A stretch of 64,000 bases of DNA from Ophiura sarsii. Its lineage: Eukaryota > Echinodermata > Ophiuroidea > Amphilepidida > Ophiuridae. A model generated the notes under the pieces. The model saw nothing but the letters and a program-made list of their open reading frames with translations. It ran no database searches and had not been told where the DNA came from. The stretch lies in contig CM069447.1 of the NCBI GenBank assembly GCA_035610835.1, forward strand, positions 64,823,060-64,887,059, written 5' to 3'. A program made the translations under genes and the position numbers. Each line of letters starts with the position of its first letter. Position 1 is the stretch's first letter. Shown here in pieces: positions 1 to 11,275 of this stretch.

Positions 1-330
1 CTCCTAAAGGCAACATTTTGGAAGTGTATTTTCAATAAATTATCGAAAGTTACATTTGATATTCAAATTACTTCATATTGCATATTGTGTCATTCTTTTG
101 GCTACTCTTTGCACTAAAATATCAAAGATGGTCCCATTCGTGTGCTATTAAACAGTTATTTTAACGAGTTATGCAACGCGTTCCATACATTCATTGTATA
201 ACTATATTTTCACGGACATGTGAGTTGTTTGATATTATTATGTCTGCGTATTTTTTGCTTCATTCTACCATTTTTGAGAACAGTATGTTCGCCCCATTCT
301 CATTTGTAGAGGTCTACAGACGCCAATTTT
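1..330. repeat. Diverged segmental duplication A, copy 1 (left part)
   Basis: This stretch aligns colinearly with 10656-10950. Both contain GGCAACA then TTTGGAAGTGTAT, then GTGTCATTCTTT, GTCCCATTYGTGTGC, TATTTTAACGAGT and ATGCAACGC, in the same order and spacing. The similarity resumes at 1419-1515 against 11180-11275 (GCTAATTGACAAA, TTGATTCATTTTT, AAATCCACG). No coding sequence is visible. It is an old direct duplication or two copies of one long repeat. Confidence 0.7.
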
Positions 331-1270
331 AAAGATTGAGTGGACTTATTGATATCATGTGAAAGACTGATATATTGGCTACATACGACCATGATCTCAG
401 TACTCTAAGCCTTACTGTAAAGGCAAGAGTAAATGATAAAGACAAGTGTTTCAAAAGGGCGAACCTGCCCGACGCCGGGGGGTACATGTAGGTTCGCCCA
501 TAGGCCGGACAAGTTCGCCTTAGGCTCAGAATTAGGCTACACAAAGTACCATAATATCCAATACATATAGATTCGTTATTCTTCGTTATTTTATTCCAAA
601 TTAAATGTAGAGATCCAAAATATAGGGGTGGGGCTTTTGTGGAACATACTCGTCAGAATTTAAAAGTAATAAGATTTACCACATTTTGAAATATTCTCCT
701 CTAATATTAGAGTTACTCCTTTCCTGATAACTATTTGTATAATTACAATTATCCTGTAATTTTGTAATTATGCAAAATCATAACTATATACATCCCTATT
801 GGCGAACCTGCCCCATCATCATAGGGCGTATGTCCCCCATATTGCGCAATAAGTGAATTGACCTATATCACGGATGTCCCACATACATTGATGGGTTGTT
901 GACTGCATCAAATCCATAATCAATCCCATACCTACCTAAAGATAAAATACATCAAAACCTTTTCTGCGAATTTCTTTTTTAAAAAATCGATTTGAAAAAT
1001 GGAATCAAATAAATTCACTTTTGCGAGGCAAAACTGTTTTTTGGATGATAAGTTGACAAACATGTTATAGTGATCTGTCACGTTAATTTGGAAAGCTTGC
1101 AACATAATACTGTATCTATTGCGTGATCGCCAAATTCAACCAGTGGCCGCAAATATGAAAATCACGTGGTGGGTGAACCTGCCCATAAGGCGTACACTCC
1201 CCGGTATCCCCTATCTGTCTCAACTATACAATATTTCGAATAATATTAATCGGAAAAGTAGTGGCGTACC
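331..1270. other. Intergenic sequence with recurrent GCGAACCTG motifs
   Basis: No gene is seen. Short GC-rich islands stand out from AT-rich surroundings near 460-520, 803-845 and 1170-1205. Each contains GGCGAACCTGCCC or GGGTGAACCTGCCC followed by AGGGCGTA- or AGGCGTA-like sequence. The motif recurs at 1838 and, reversed, at 490, 3764 and 5533. Confidence 0.5.
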
Positions 1271-1313
1271 GAGGGGAGGGGGGGGGGGGGGGGGGGGGGG
1301 TGGGGGGGGGGGG
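1271..1313. repeat. Poly-G tract
   Basis: This is an almost pure G run of about 40 nt with one A and one T interruption. It can form G-quadruplex structures and is also a place where assemblies err. Predicted proteins with long poly-Gly or poly-Pro stretches across it are artefacts. Confidence 0.95.
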
Positions 1314-1517
1314 AAATATTTTTGAAATAACCCGTCGGTAAACACGACTCTCCGTCAGTAGATTTGCGATTTTGACCATACGATTTTTTCTGACGGTTAT
1401 GTGAACAACCACATCGCTAAGGAGACTACGTGCTAATTGACAAAATAGCGTCACATAAATAAGCCTTTCGGATGAATAATGAATTGATTCATTTTTCTTA
1501 TGAAAATCCACGTAGTA

Positions 1518-1653
1518 GCTCGGGCCTATACAAGTGTAATAATCAAGTTTAAAATATTTATAATTTGTTTAATACCCGTCATATATGCCTATTATTTCTA
1601 TGTATTTTCCTTCTACAGGGAGGACGGCACTTGATTATTACACTTGCCCGAGC
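1518..1653. mobile_element. Small foldback element
   Basis: The 30-nt left arm 1518-1547 and the 24-nt right arm 1630-1653 are inverted copies. They match through GCTCGGGC and AAGTGTAATAATCAAG and differ only by a 6-nt insertion (CTATAC) in the left arm. The interior carries the first copy of a 54-bp sequence that recurs at 1847-1900. The size suits a MITE; no transposase is present and the family is unassigned. Confidence 0.6.
1547..1600 (+). repeat. 54-bp direct repeat, copy 1
   Basis: It is repeated exactly 300 bp downstream at 1847-1900, with a single A/G difference at 1581/1881. The 246 bp in between hold the right foldback arm and a tRNA-like sequence. Confidence 0.9.
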
Positions 1654-1731
1654 CTCTCCGGATAATACTTGTGGCTGGAGACTGGGAAACAAGATCGCTT
1701 AGGTTTGAATTTCAGATGCCTTACCATGCGA

Positions 1732-1803
1732 GGTCTTGTGGTCCAATGGATAAGGCAGTTGCCAGGCAAGCAACAGATCCTGGGTTCGATTCCGGCCGAG
1801 ATG
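1732..1803 (+). pseudogene. tRNA-Arg-like sequence (tRNA pseudogene or SINE head)
   Basis: The 72 nt fold as a cloverleaf in the tRNA-Arg style. The acceptor GGTCTTG pairs with CGAGATG except at the first base pair. A GTC/GGC D stem encloses CAATGGATAA. The anticodon stem GTTGC/GCAAC is perfect. The T loop is TTCGATT. Internal promoter boxes TGGTCCAATGG and GGTTCGATTCC are intact. Position 33 is A rather than the invariant U, and the T stem has two mismatches, so a working tRNA is unlikely. It lies between two 54-bp direct repeats. Confidence 0.55.
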
Positions 1804-1846
1804 GTTTTCCCATAATTGTCTCTTTTCTATCCACGACGGCGAACCT

Positions 1847-1900
1847 GTTTAAAATATTTATAATTTGTTTAATACCCGTCGTATATGCCTATTATTTCTA
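1847..1900 (+). repeat. 54-bp direct repeat, copy 2
   Basis: Same sequence as 1547-1600 with one substitution, 300 bp downstream. Unlike copy 1 it is not enclosed by the foldback arms. Confidence 0.9.
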
Positions 1901-3125
1901 AGAAAAATATATATTCGAGAGACTTGAAATATATCCATTAAGTCCTTTTTAATGAAGATCTCTTAGTTCCTATGAAAATTAAATATGACTTTTACAGTGG
2001 TTCTCTAGGGTAGGGTTAACATTGATGGCTCTTTTGGCCTGGTTCTGGCTAATAAGAGGGTTATTTCCGCCTAGAAATCAGTAACTTGTATTGTTTAAAG
2101 TCTGTTCAAGAGATATTTATAACTTAGAACGATTGTAATTGACCGATAGGTACATTTTGTCTCTTAGAATTGATCATATCACCTGATGTAAATCACATGA
2201 CTTCTACTGTGAAATACATTGTCTACGCAGGTTTACGTTGTGTTTTAGTGTCATTTCGCCGTAGAATACTGTCACAAATACCACGAAATGGCAACAAAAT
2301 CTTGCGCAATATGATTCTCAGGTAGACAGGCATGTATTATATTACGGTCATTATTAGTAATTTTAGAGAAAAAACTACGGACAAATCACTGAAAAAATTA
2401 ATGTTTTACGATTGGATATTCAAGAGGGCAGTATAACGTTCAGTCGGAGAATGGTCAGAGAGTGTAAGATAGGGGGAAAACAAAAAAAATGATTTATGCA
2501 AAATGCGTGCTAATAAGTCAGGGTGGGGCGTCAGCTTGCTATATATAGATCAGGGTTCAAAGGGTTTTAAAAGAAAAACAGTAAAAATGACAGTATTTCA
2601 CTATTTTTGCATTTTGGTTAAAAATCACCCCAATTGAATCATGGAGGTCATGACTATGGATCACCCAACAAGCCATGGGTGGTCTTCAATGTTATTCTCC
2701 TTAAATATTTATCATGTTTATATATCAATAACATGGAAACATCAATAATAAATAAATAAATAAATAATCATTAACTTATTACTCATAGTTATTAAGCATC
2801 AATTTATTGTAAATGAATAATTAATCAATTACTATACTAATTACTAACTTTTTTCTAACTTTTCAATTGCAATCTTTAAGTTTTAGCCATTGACGTGGCA
2901 CAATAAATACACCAACCCTTCATTATAAGTAGTGGCTACATGGATATACACCATGAAACACTAATGCATGATTTACAGTTCGGCAGCTGTAAAAGACAGA
3001 AAAATAAAAGCCAGAAAAAGCAGAAAAGACAGAAAATATTAGAGTTATGATTTAGTGAGTTGTCTAGGTTGAGTTTTCATGGTTATAATTTCTGTACAAA
3101 TGCCAGTTCAACAAGGACTTTGTAT
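1901..3125. other. Intergenic, no gene seen
   Basis: AT-rich sequence without a supported gene. A short (AAAT)n run lies near 2745-2765. At about 2985-3045 a stretch with GACAGAAAAA- and CAGAAAAAGCAGAAAAGACAG-type sequence is the reverse complement of 4376-4430 and 6145-6200. This piece may therefore belong to the repeat that occupies 3.5-6.7 kb. Confidence 0.4.
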
Positions 3126-3535
3126 CTAACACTGCGAGGGCTGTAGTTGATTTGGTTCAACATACACAGATGTAGGGAAGGTGGGGTAATGGCGGACACA
3201 TTTTGTCAGAGAGGTATAACACACATATAATACGTCATATAACAATAAAATCATGTAAACACAAAGCACTGTATGGGGGCACTCAACTCTTTTTTTTTGG
3301 GGGGGGGGTAGGGGTGTGCCGCACAGGGTCTCAAAAAGGGGGGCTATAGAACTGAACTGAGTGGATTTTATGACGAAAAATAGGGTCTTAGGAACTGATT
3401 TTTTCAAAAAAGTAGGTCTTGAGAACTGGCCTATAGTTCAATTTTGATTAGCAAGAACGCACATTTTTGTTGATTTGTTTTTGGTTTTAGAACGCAAAAT
3501 TTTCGAAGAATTGGGGTTTTGGAACGCAAAATTTT
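3126..3535. repeat. Degenerate GGGTCTTAAGAACTG array
   Basis: The region contains successive imperfect units resembling GGGTCTTAGGAACTG (about 3322, 3383, 3412, 3484, 3513) and runs into the intact unit at 3559. It reads as a decayed tandem array at the left edge of the duplicated segment 3536-4891. The G run at 3299-3309 is low-complexity. Confidence 0.45.
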
Positions 3536-4891
3536 GCGATTTTTGAATTTTCAATAACATGGGGGTCTTAAGAACTGATCCATGCTCAAAAGGGGAGTCA
3601 TTAAAGCTAGCAGCAGAGGATGAAAAAGGGGGTCTTCAGCGCGGCACATACCTATACCCTTTTCCAATGTCAGTGCCCCCCCCCCCCCCTTCCCCGGGCC
3701 TTTCTCTTTCCCTTTTTTTCTTTCCATTTTCCCCCTTTTTTGAGGGGGGGGGGGGTGCACGTCTAGGTTCGCCGATGATGTATCATGTAGTCCATAATTC
3801 ATCCACAAAAGGTGCCACTTGCGCCAAAAAGTATCATTGCATAAATGCAAAATCTCTCAGCAAATTAATTAATTGCCCATTTTAACGACTTATTAAAAGT
3901 GCGTACTTTTCGAAATATAGTTCCCAGATAGAAAATATGTTTGCCCTGCACTGCCTACCATGCTGCTGGAATTGGCAATTTTGCATTGGTTTTTTGGTGG
4001 TTTTTTTAAATGTAGTCCTTCATCCTCCTTTTCCCCAAAAGTTAGGATGAGAAACACGTTTTTATTTTTATTTGGCCTAACATTAGGAATTTTCATCTTA
4101 TGGGTGTCAAGCTTGTTTGGCCATACATTAAGATTGAGACTTTAATGACCACCTGAACAGGCCACGAAGCTAAGGACAACTTTATGAACATGCCTAGTAG
4201 ACTGCCTATTTATTATTAGAGGGTTGATTGGACCAGTAAATGTCCATACACACTATAGTCTGTAAACACACACAGTTGAACTGAAATGTCACCTGATTGT
4301 GGGTAATACAGTACTGGTAAACTGGTAAACTCATTCACTTAAAGATTGTAACTCACCAATTCAGAACTCAAATTTTTTCTGTCTTTTCTGCTTTTTCTGT
4401 TTGTTTTGTCAGTTTTCTGTCATTTACAGTTGCCCATTTACAATTCGTCATTTATAGTTTTCCATTATCATACATGTAGTAAAATGATTAAGTACATCAA
4501 GTTCATGAATCCATGAATTGATTAATTCATACATTAATACTAACTAGTTTCATTAACGAATAATTTGTATTAATTAATAAACTTAATGATTAATGCATTT
4601 TTATATTTAATGGATTCAGTTAATTTCTGATATGAATAAATACATACATTTCATGAATTGTTGAATGTATTGATTTATATACAACTGGAAAACCTGCTGA
4701 TGAATGTAATTGTTCAATGAAAATACATTTATATTGCATTTTGTATACACCCTCACCCAATTCTGATAGTCCAATACAGTAATAACTGTAATTAAAGTGC
4801 GTATTATATTACAGGTTTACCGTGCCTGTGTTATAACACGGTAACATGTGTTATGGTATATTACAGTTGTTACTGTCCCTGTGTTACAGGG
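3536..4891 (+). repeat. 1.35-kb duplicated segment, copy 1
   Basis: Nearly identical to 5272-6665. Both start GCGATTTTTGAATTTTC and end TGTCCCTGTGTTACAGGG. The differences are mostly in homopolymers: G/C runs are longer in copy 2, plus small indels and scattered substitutions. Unrelated flanks begin abruptly after both ends. Apparent proteins here are poly-Pro and frame shadows, not genes. It is either a repeat family inserted twice or a local duplication, 381 bp apart. Confidence 0.9.
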
Positions 4892-5271
4892 TGTTAGCGC
4901 CCTCAACGGAATAAATCGCAATAACACTGACAATGACAGTAAACGTACAAATATAAAATACGTACAGTATACGTATTTTATATTTGACACGGTTGAAATG
5001 ATATTGATACATAATTATATTCCAAAACATTCAGGGGGTTGGTGGTCGGGGAGGTAAAAACAAGGATGGTATAAAAAACAACAATCTTAAACTATAAATT
5101 TTGGATATCCAACAATCTTAAACAATAAATATACCCTATATGCCACGATATTAGGCTAAGTGTCCAAGCTATATCATATATTTCACTATAACAATTACAC
5201 ATAGAAACCCAAAGACCCCTAACCCTGATATCTATTTGACCTGTTTGACCTCGCCCTCGGTTCACTTGTCA
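4892..5271. other. Spacer between the two 1.35-kb copies
   Basis: 380 bp of unique-looking AT-rich sequence with no gene. It contains a self-complementary AAAATACGTA...TACGTATTTTATAT hairpin around 4956-4985. Confidence 0.5.
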
Positions 5272-6665
5272 GCGATTTTTGAATTTTCAATAACATGGGG
5301 GTCTTAAGAACTGATCCAGGCTCAAAAGGGGGGGGGGGGGGGGGGGTCATAAGAGCTAGCAGCAGAGGGTGAAAAAGGGGGTCTTCAGCGCGGCACATAC
5401 CTATACCCTTTTCCAATGTCAGTGCCCCCCCCCCCCCCCCACCCCCCCCCCCCCCCCGGCCTTTCTCTTTCCCTTTTTTTTCTTTCCATTTTCCCCCTTT
5501 TTTGAGGGGGGGGGGGGGGGGGATGCACGTCTAGGTTCGCCGATGATGTATCATGTAGTCCATAATTCATCCACAAAAGGTGCCACTTGCGCCAAAAAGT
5601 ATCATTGCATAAATGCAAAATCTCTCAGCAAATTAATTAATTGCCCATTTTTACGACTTATTAAAAGTGCGTACTTTTCGAAATATAGTTCCCAGATAGA
5701 AAATATGTTTGCCCTGCACTGCCTACCATGCTGCTGGAATTGGCAATTTTGCATTGGTTTTTTGGGTTTTTTTTAAATGTAGTCCTTCATCCTCCTTTTC
5801 CCCAAAAGTTAGGATGAGAAACAAGTTTTTATTTTTATTTGGCCTAACATTAGGAATTTTCATCTTATGGGTGTCAAGCTTGTTTGGCCATACATTAAGA
5901 TTGAGACTTTAATGACCAGCTGAACAGGCCACGAAGCTAAGGTCAGCTTTATGAACATGCCTAGTAGACTGCCTATTTATTATTAGAGGATTGATTGGAC
6001 CAGTAAATGTCCATACACACTATAGTCTGTTATAAACACACACAGTTGAACAGAAATGTCACCTGATTGTGGGTAATACAGTACTGGTAAACTGGTAAAC
6101 TCATTCACTTAAAGATTGTAATTCACCAATTCAGAACTCAATTTTTTTCTGTCTTTTCTGCTTTTTCTGTTTGTTTTTTTCTTCAGTTTTCTGTCATTTA
6201 CAGTTGCCCATTTACAATTCGTCATTTATAGTTTTCCATTATCATACATGTAGTAAAATGATTAAGTACATCAAGCTCATGAATCCATGAATTGATTAAT
6301 TCATACATTAATACTAACTAGTTTCATTAACGAATAATTTGTATTAATTAATAAACTTAATGATTAATACATTTTTATATTTAATGGATTCAGTTAATTT
6401 CTGATTTGAATAAATACATACATTTCATGAATTGTTGAATGTATTGATTTATATACAACTGGAAAACCTGCTGATGAATGTAATTGTTCAATGAAAATAC
6501 ATTTATATTGCATTTTGTATACACCCTCACCCAATTCTGATAGTCCAATACAGTAATAACTGTAATTAAAGTGCGTATTATATTACAGATTTACCGTGCC
6601 TGTGTTATAACACGGTAACATGTGTTATGGTATATTACAGTTGTTACTGTCCCTGTGTTACAGGG
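5272..6665 (+). repeat. 1.35-kb duplicated segment, copy 2
   Basis: Second copy of 3536-4891, in direct orientation. It has expanded G runs near 5330-5347 and 5506-5521 and C runs near 5425-5457. After the shared terminal TTACAGGG the sequence switches to the GC-rich tandem repeat at 6666, whereas copy 1 continues into TGTTAGCGCC. Confidence 0.9.
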
Positions 6666-7240
6666 AAGACCCGACAAAAGCTAACCCGTTTTATTTTTGC
6701 CAGGCTCACCTCGCATCGAGCATTGTGATCACCGAGTTTAAGCACGATCCGACCGACTCGCATTCGGGCTTCCCGTCCCCGAGTTTAAGCCCGATCGGAC
6801 AAACTTTGAAAATTCGACCCTTAGACGACCGTTGACCCCGGACGACCCAAGAAAAGCAAAGCCGTTTTATTTTTTTCCACGCTCAACTCGCATTCGGGCT
6901 TCCCGTCACCGAGTTTAAGCCCGATCGGACACACTTTGAAAATTCGACCCCTAGACGACCTTTGACCCCGGAAGACCCGACAAACGCTAACCCGTTTTAT
7001 TTTTGCCACGCTCGCCTCGCATCGAGCATCGTAATCACCGAGTTTAAGCACGATCCGACCAACTTCAAAAAGTTGACCCCTAGATGAACTTTGACATCGT
7101 ACCCTCTAGCGAATGTCAACTTGCTCTTCCGGGGACCGAGCTGCACCCACCCACCGAGTTTGAACGCCGCCCGACCCCAGGAAGGCGACGAAAAAGCGCG
7201 CACAGACAAACAGACAGACAGACAGACACACAGAGAGTAG
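6666..7240 (+). repeat. GC-rich ~130-bp tandem repeat with (CAGA)n tail
   Basis: Three to four imperfect units share GACCCGACAAA-GCTAACCCG, TTTTATTTTTGCCACGCTC, CACCGAGTTTAAGC, CGATCGGACAAACTTTG and TTGACCCCGGAAGACC. Units begin near 6664, 6841 and 6973 and decay after 7080. The array ends in a (CAGA)n microsatellite at about 7204-7232. Its composition differs sharply from the flanks. It could be the 3' tail of an unidentified retroelement; this is inference, as no ORF supports it. Confidence 0.65.
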
Positions 7241-8190
7241 CGTGTTATAATATAGAGAATGTCCAGAGAATGTCCAGAGAAAATGTAATATGGTTCAAAC
7301 CTCATGATTTTATTAAAATTGTACATATGTTTTAACAATTATTCAGATGTGTCTAACATAGCTGCATAGAAAGTCATTTCTCATGTAAACTGCTGTATAA
7401 TGTGGTGGGCTACTAAGTATCATCATACTAGTATTTATGGTTTAACCATTTTACTTGTAGGAGAATTAATGGTTTAAACCCAATACGATATGCTGGTATA
7501 CAATGGGCTATTAAGGTCATCGTATATAAATGTAAGTCAATAAGGTGTTGAGTGACAGACTATGTTACATACGTGCGCAAAGACAAATGTTAGTAAATTG
7601 TTCCTGTCATGGTATGTCTATGGGATGTCTATGTCTTTGAAATTGTCACACGCAGCGTATAGATAATTGAAAACAGTTATGCATCAGCTGTTATGATTGG
7701 TTGACAGGAGTGTGTGTTAATAGAGTGTGGGTGGCCTTTGTGAACCAATAAAACTAAGTGTACTTAACGTTTTGGGTGGCCTTATTTCACACTATGCTTA
7801 GAGTACCAAATGCAATATATCCATGATGTGACCTTGCTAGAAAATAAGTTGATCTCTGTAACGTGCGTAATGTACGTGTACCTGTACAGGTTTGTTTCAT
7901 TTTCTGAAGTAGTATCATCCTCATTTCGCGAGAAAACTTGAGTGAATGAGCATCGGTTCTAGTCGCAAACTTGCTGCCTCACTCACAGTCATTCAGAGAT
8001 GTAGGTCTATGTCCTGTTTGTTTTAAGAACTCTGTACACAATGTGCGTAATATATCTTAAGTTAGAAAATAAACACCACTTAAGCATCAAATAATATTCC
8101 ATGTTTCCTAACAAATACAATTACATTAAACTACTTTAAATTACACGTTGGTAATTATTAGATTATATATGACCCTTTTAAGTTCACAGA
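7241..8190. other. Intergenic, no gene seen
   Basis: AT-rich, with no supported coding region and no repeat that I could match elsewhere in the window. It lies just upstream of the hammerhead motif. Confidence 0.4.
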
Positions 8191-8198
8191 AAACAATT

Positions 8199-8244
8199 AG
8201 TTTGCCTGAAGATCGCGTAAGCGAGAAACCCAAGGTAGCAAACT
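8199..8244 (+). ncRNA. Minimal type I hammerhead ribozyme
   Basis: All conserved core positions are present in order. Stem I strand AGTTTGC (8199-8205); core CTGAAGA, fitting CUGANGA (8206-8212); stem II TCGC/GCGA closed by the GNRA loop GTAA (8213-8224); core GAAA (8225-8228); a two-pair stem III CC/GG with loop CAA (8229-8235) plus the A15.1-U16.1 pair; cleavage triplet GTA (8235-8237); then GCAAACT (8238-8244), the perfect complement of the first stem I strand. Cleavage would fall after 8237. Very short stem III and an open stem I are typical of hammerheads reported in Penelope-like elements and animal retrozymes. No reverse transcriptase is visible nearby, so the host element is probably a remnant. 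Confidence 0.85.
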
Positions 8245-8326
8245 GCCAAATAAAAAGTGTTTTATTTTGATAATAAGCTCTACTTAACTAAGTATTGAGC
8301 ACTATCTGGCTATTATTGATATTCAC

Positions 8327-8330
<4 letters not shown>

Positions 8331-8358
<28 letters not shown>
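8331..8358. repeat. (TA)n microsatellite
   Basis: An uninterrupted TA dinucleotide run of about 14 units, 87 bp downstream of the hammerhead motif. Confidence 0.95.
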
Positions 8359-10655
8359 AGACAAGAAATTTAACCGGAAATTGCATATAATATACAAACA
8401 TCTATCTATCACCTTGCCAAGTTGTACATGTATATCATTTTAAAGCTTACAACATGAAGATTTCCAATAAATATATCTCCAAAAAGACGTCAGTTAGAAC
8501 CTTGTAATTCTCAGCTCACAACTTCTGACGTTTACTTATCCATGAAATTCCGAATCATTTGTTAGCCAGTGCATTGACAAAGGCATAATGATTTTTACAA
8601 GTGACCCGTGCACAGTTTATGTATTTAACTGAATCAGGACATCGCTAGTTCAATAATTTGGGTTGAATGGTTTTGCTAAGGTTATTGACATTCAATCAGA
8701 AGCCTGTAATACTTGTTATTGCGTTACACATTTCACACACACAAAATGTAAATTCCTCTTATCAAACAAAATCTTACGAGAAGGTAGAATTACAATTTTG
8801 AACGAAATATCAACATCCAAAGCAACTTTTGAATGCAGCGTCAAATTGATGTAAAGCAAATTGTTTTGCAATCATTCTCCCACCTAAAATGTAAATTAAG
8901 TGTTGATAATCTTTTTAAAGTGTTTATATTTGGATGTCGTATATCGCTATCTCTAATGTTAATGCCTGTTATGATGTTGAATAAAAAGCCACTGACTGAT
9001 AGAGAGGCACTTAAAATTGCGGAAACCTCTTTGATTTATGTTTACACATTCATAAACTACACTATTTGGTCGATATTGATCGAGGAAAATCCTACATTGT
9101 ATTAAAACCGCTATCATTGTTATTTGATGGTGTTTATTGTACACGATTTACATGTACTTACGATAATGCTACGCACAGTATGCTCCAAATCCATACGGTG
9201 AAAATAACTTAATGCGATTTGTGAAATCTTTACTTTGGTTATATCGCAAATCATGTCTAGTTCCACTAAAACCATAGCCCTATAGTCTATGCCCGACAAG
9301 AACAAGCTCAAGGGACCAATTAGTTCTTACCACTTTCATGCTTACGGTCTACTGTCTTGGTTAGATATGCATAAAACACTTAAATATGAGTGGTAAATGT
9401 GGTTACAATTGCTCGTAGCATCTGATGTTAGCTTGTTTATGGAGCTAAATGGAGATGGAGATATTATTTTTCTTCTATCATTTTTTGATGTTATTCTCTG
9501 TTTGGGTGTCCACGCCACTTTCATTGGCATTTTATCTGAATCCTTGTGATCATACGAACAATATGAGATATTGTTTTTCAAAATCGGTGCAAGTTTAAAT
9601 TTTGACCCCATATGCAAAGGTCAACGACCTTTTACGTTTTCCCCGATAACTCGTTAACCAAACATCGGAAGTATAGCAAACTATACTTTTCTGGAATCCT
9701 TGTGCTCAGGCAAACAATTTGGTGCTGTTTAGCTTAATTGAAGCCATTTGAATTTTCGGGCCCCTGTATGGCGGCCATTTTGGATTTTACACTATAAAAA
9801 CCATTGCCGTCACTTCTGGGAGGTATATAGGAGCTCATTTTTCTTAGAATTAGTCCATCTTGACAAATCCATCAAGAAAAGAAAGTATCCTAAAACTGGT
9901 CACTGGTTGGGGATGTGAGCGTTTACTTGAACAATAGTTCTGTGTTCAATAAAAATGGTAAATATACATTATATAATTATTTTCCTACCATATAATGCAT
10001 GGTTTAATGAAAAGAACGGTATTCCTTTAAGGTCTTTCTTACACAGTCATTCATGTTAACTTATTCCAACATTCACCTGTTAAATTTAGTACCTTTATTG
10101 GCCACATTTGTCAACTTTTACCCCTGTTAATATGGAATAAACAACAAACATCATCCAATCATGGGAGGTTAGTACGTCAGGCGACAGCGTAGTGCGCTGC
10201 ATAAACACACAAGGGAAGCACAGTAAGACGCACTGCAGAAGTGCGCGTTATGGAACACACCGGGTGTTGTTGTCACGCTAATAAGTTTCGGCTACCTGAT
10301 TTATATTGTCTCATATTTCTATGAGAACCGGTGCTTAACATTTTATTAGCTGCTAACTAATAATCTTATACCATACATTTGAAGACATATTGTTTTTAAT
10401 TATTAAATATATTGTATTTCAGTTCACGGGTATTGAATAACTTTCAAATTTTAGCTTAGATTGGTCTTTCAGGTAGTGTTGATAACTACTTCAAAGAGCT
10501 AGTGGCGAATGAGATAAGGAAATCAATTGGTTGCCACCTTCTTAAGTTACAAATCAATCTGACCAAAGCTCGTGTACGGATCGTTTCAATATTATATTCA
10601 GTATAATGTTACAAATTGCAGTGATATTAATTACTGAAAATCGAGACTCATTGAA
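8359..10655. other. Intergenic, no gene seen
   Basis: No convincing gene. Short open frames at 8663-9105 have no recognisable domain and no splice-site support. 9500-9800 has mixed composition with GGCGGCCATTTTGG and may be an old repeat. 10150-10265 is a small CpG-rich patch. Confidence 0.4.
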
Positions 10656-11275
10656 TAAGTTCTCTTAAAAGGCAACAGTTTGGAAGTGTATATTTCCAGA
10701 AATTATCTAAAGTTTAATTTCAATAAAATCACTCCGTATTGTGTCATTCTTTGTGTCACGTCTTTCTTGCACTGAAATATTTAAAATAGTCCCATTTGTG
10801 TGCAGCTATTAAACAATATTTTAACGAGTCATGCAACGCTTTCCATATATCATGTACATCTTTTCATGGAAGCGTGCATTGTTTGGTATTATATATGTCG
10901 GCGTATTTGAAAGTTACATTCTAAAATTGTTGCAAACAGTATCTCTTTCAAATATCTACTATTAAGCATTATATTAATTAGTTAGTTGCCTTGTCATTTC
11001 AACTAAAATTATTGCAACTGCTTAAAAATTCACTTCGTCTCACTTAGAAGATTTTCCACAGGCATTCATATGAATATTTGAAATAATTAAGATTTGAATC
11101 ATAAATGAAATGACATACCTAAAAGCTGTGTTGCCTGAAACCTAGATTAGGTGTATTGTTTACGTCAAGGGTTATAATCCCACTACGAGCTAATTGACAA
11201 ATAATAAATCCTTTCAGGTGAATTATAAATTGATTCATTTTTTCTTAAGGAAATCCACGAACAGGCAATGTGGAA
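10656..11275. repeat. Diverged segmental duplication A, copy 2
   Basis: Colinear with 1-330 and 1419-1515, in the same orientation about 10.6 kb away and with many substitutions. Copy 1 holds about 470 extra bp in the middle, including the poly-G tract and the GCGAACCTG islands. Confidence 0.65.

Noticed and set aside
4695..4735. CTGATGA followed at a distance by GAAA (also in the second copy near 6470)
   Set aside because: No consistent stem II, III or I can be drawn around it, unlike 8199-8244.
3551..5776. Poly-Pro and poly-Gly containing frames in the duplicated segment
   Set aside because: Created by G/C homopolymers; frames differ between the two copies because of run-length changes.
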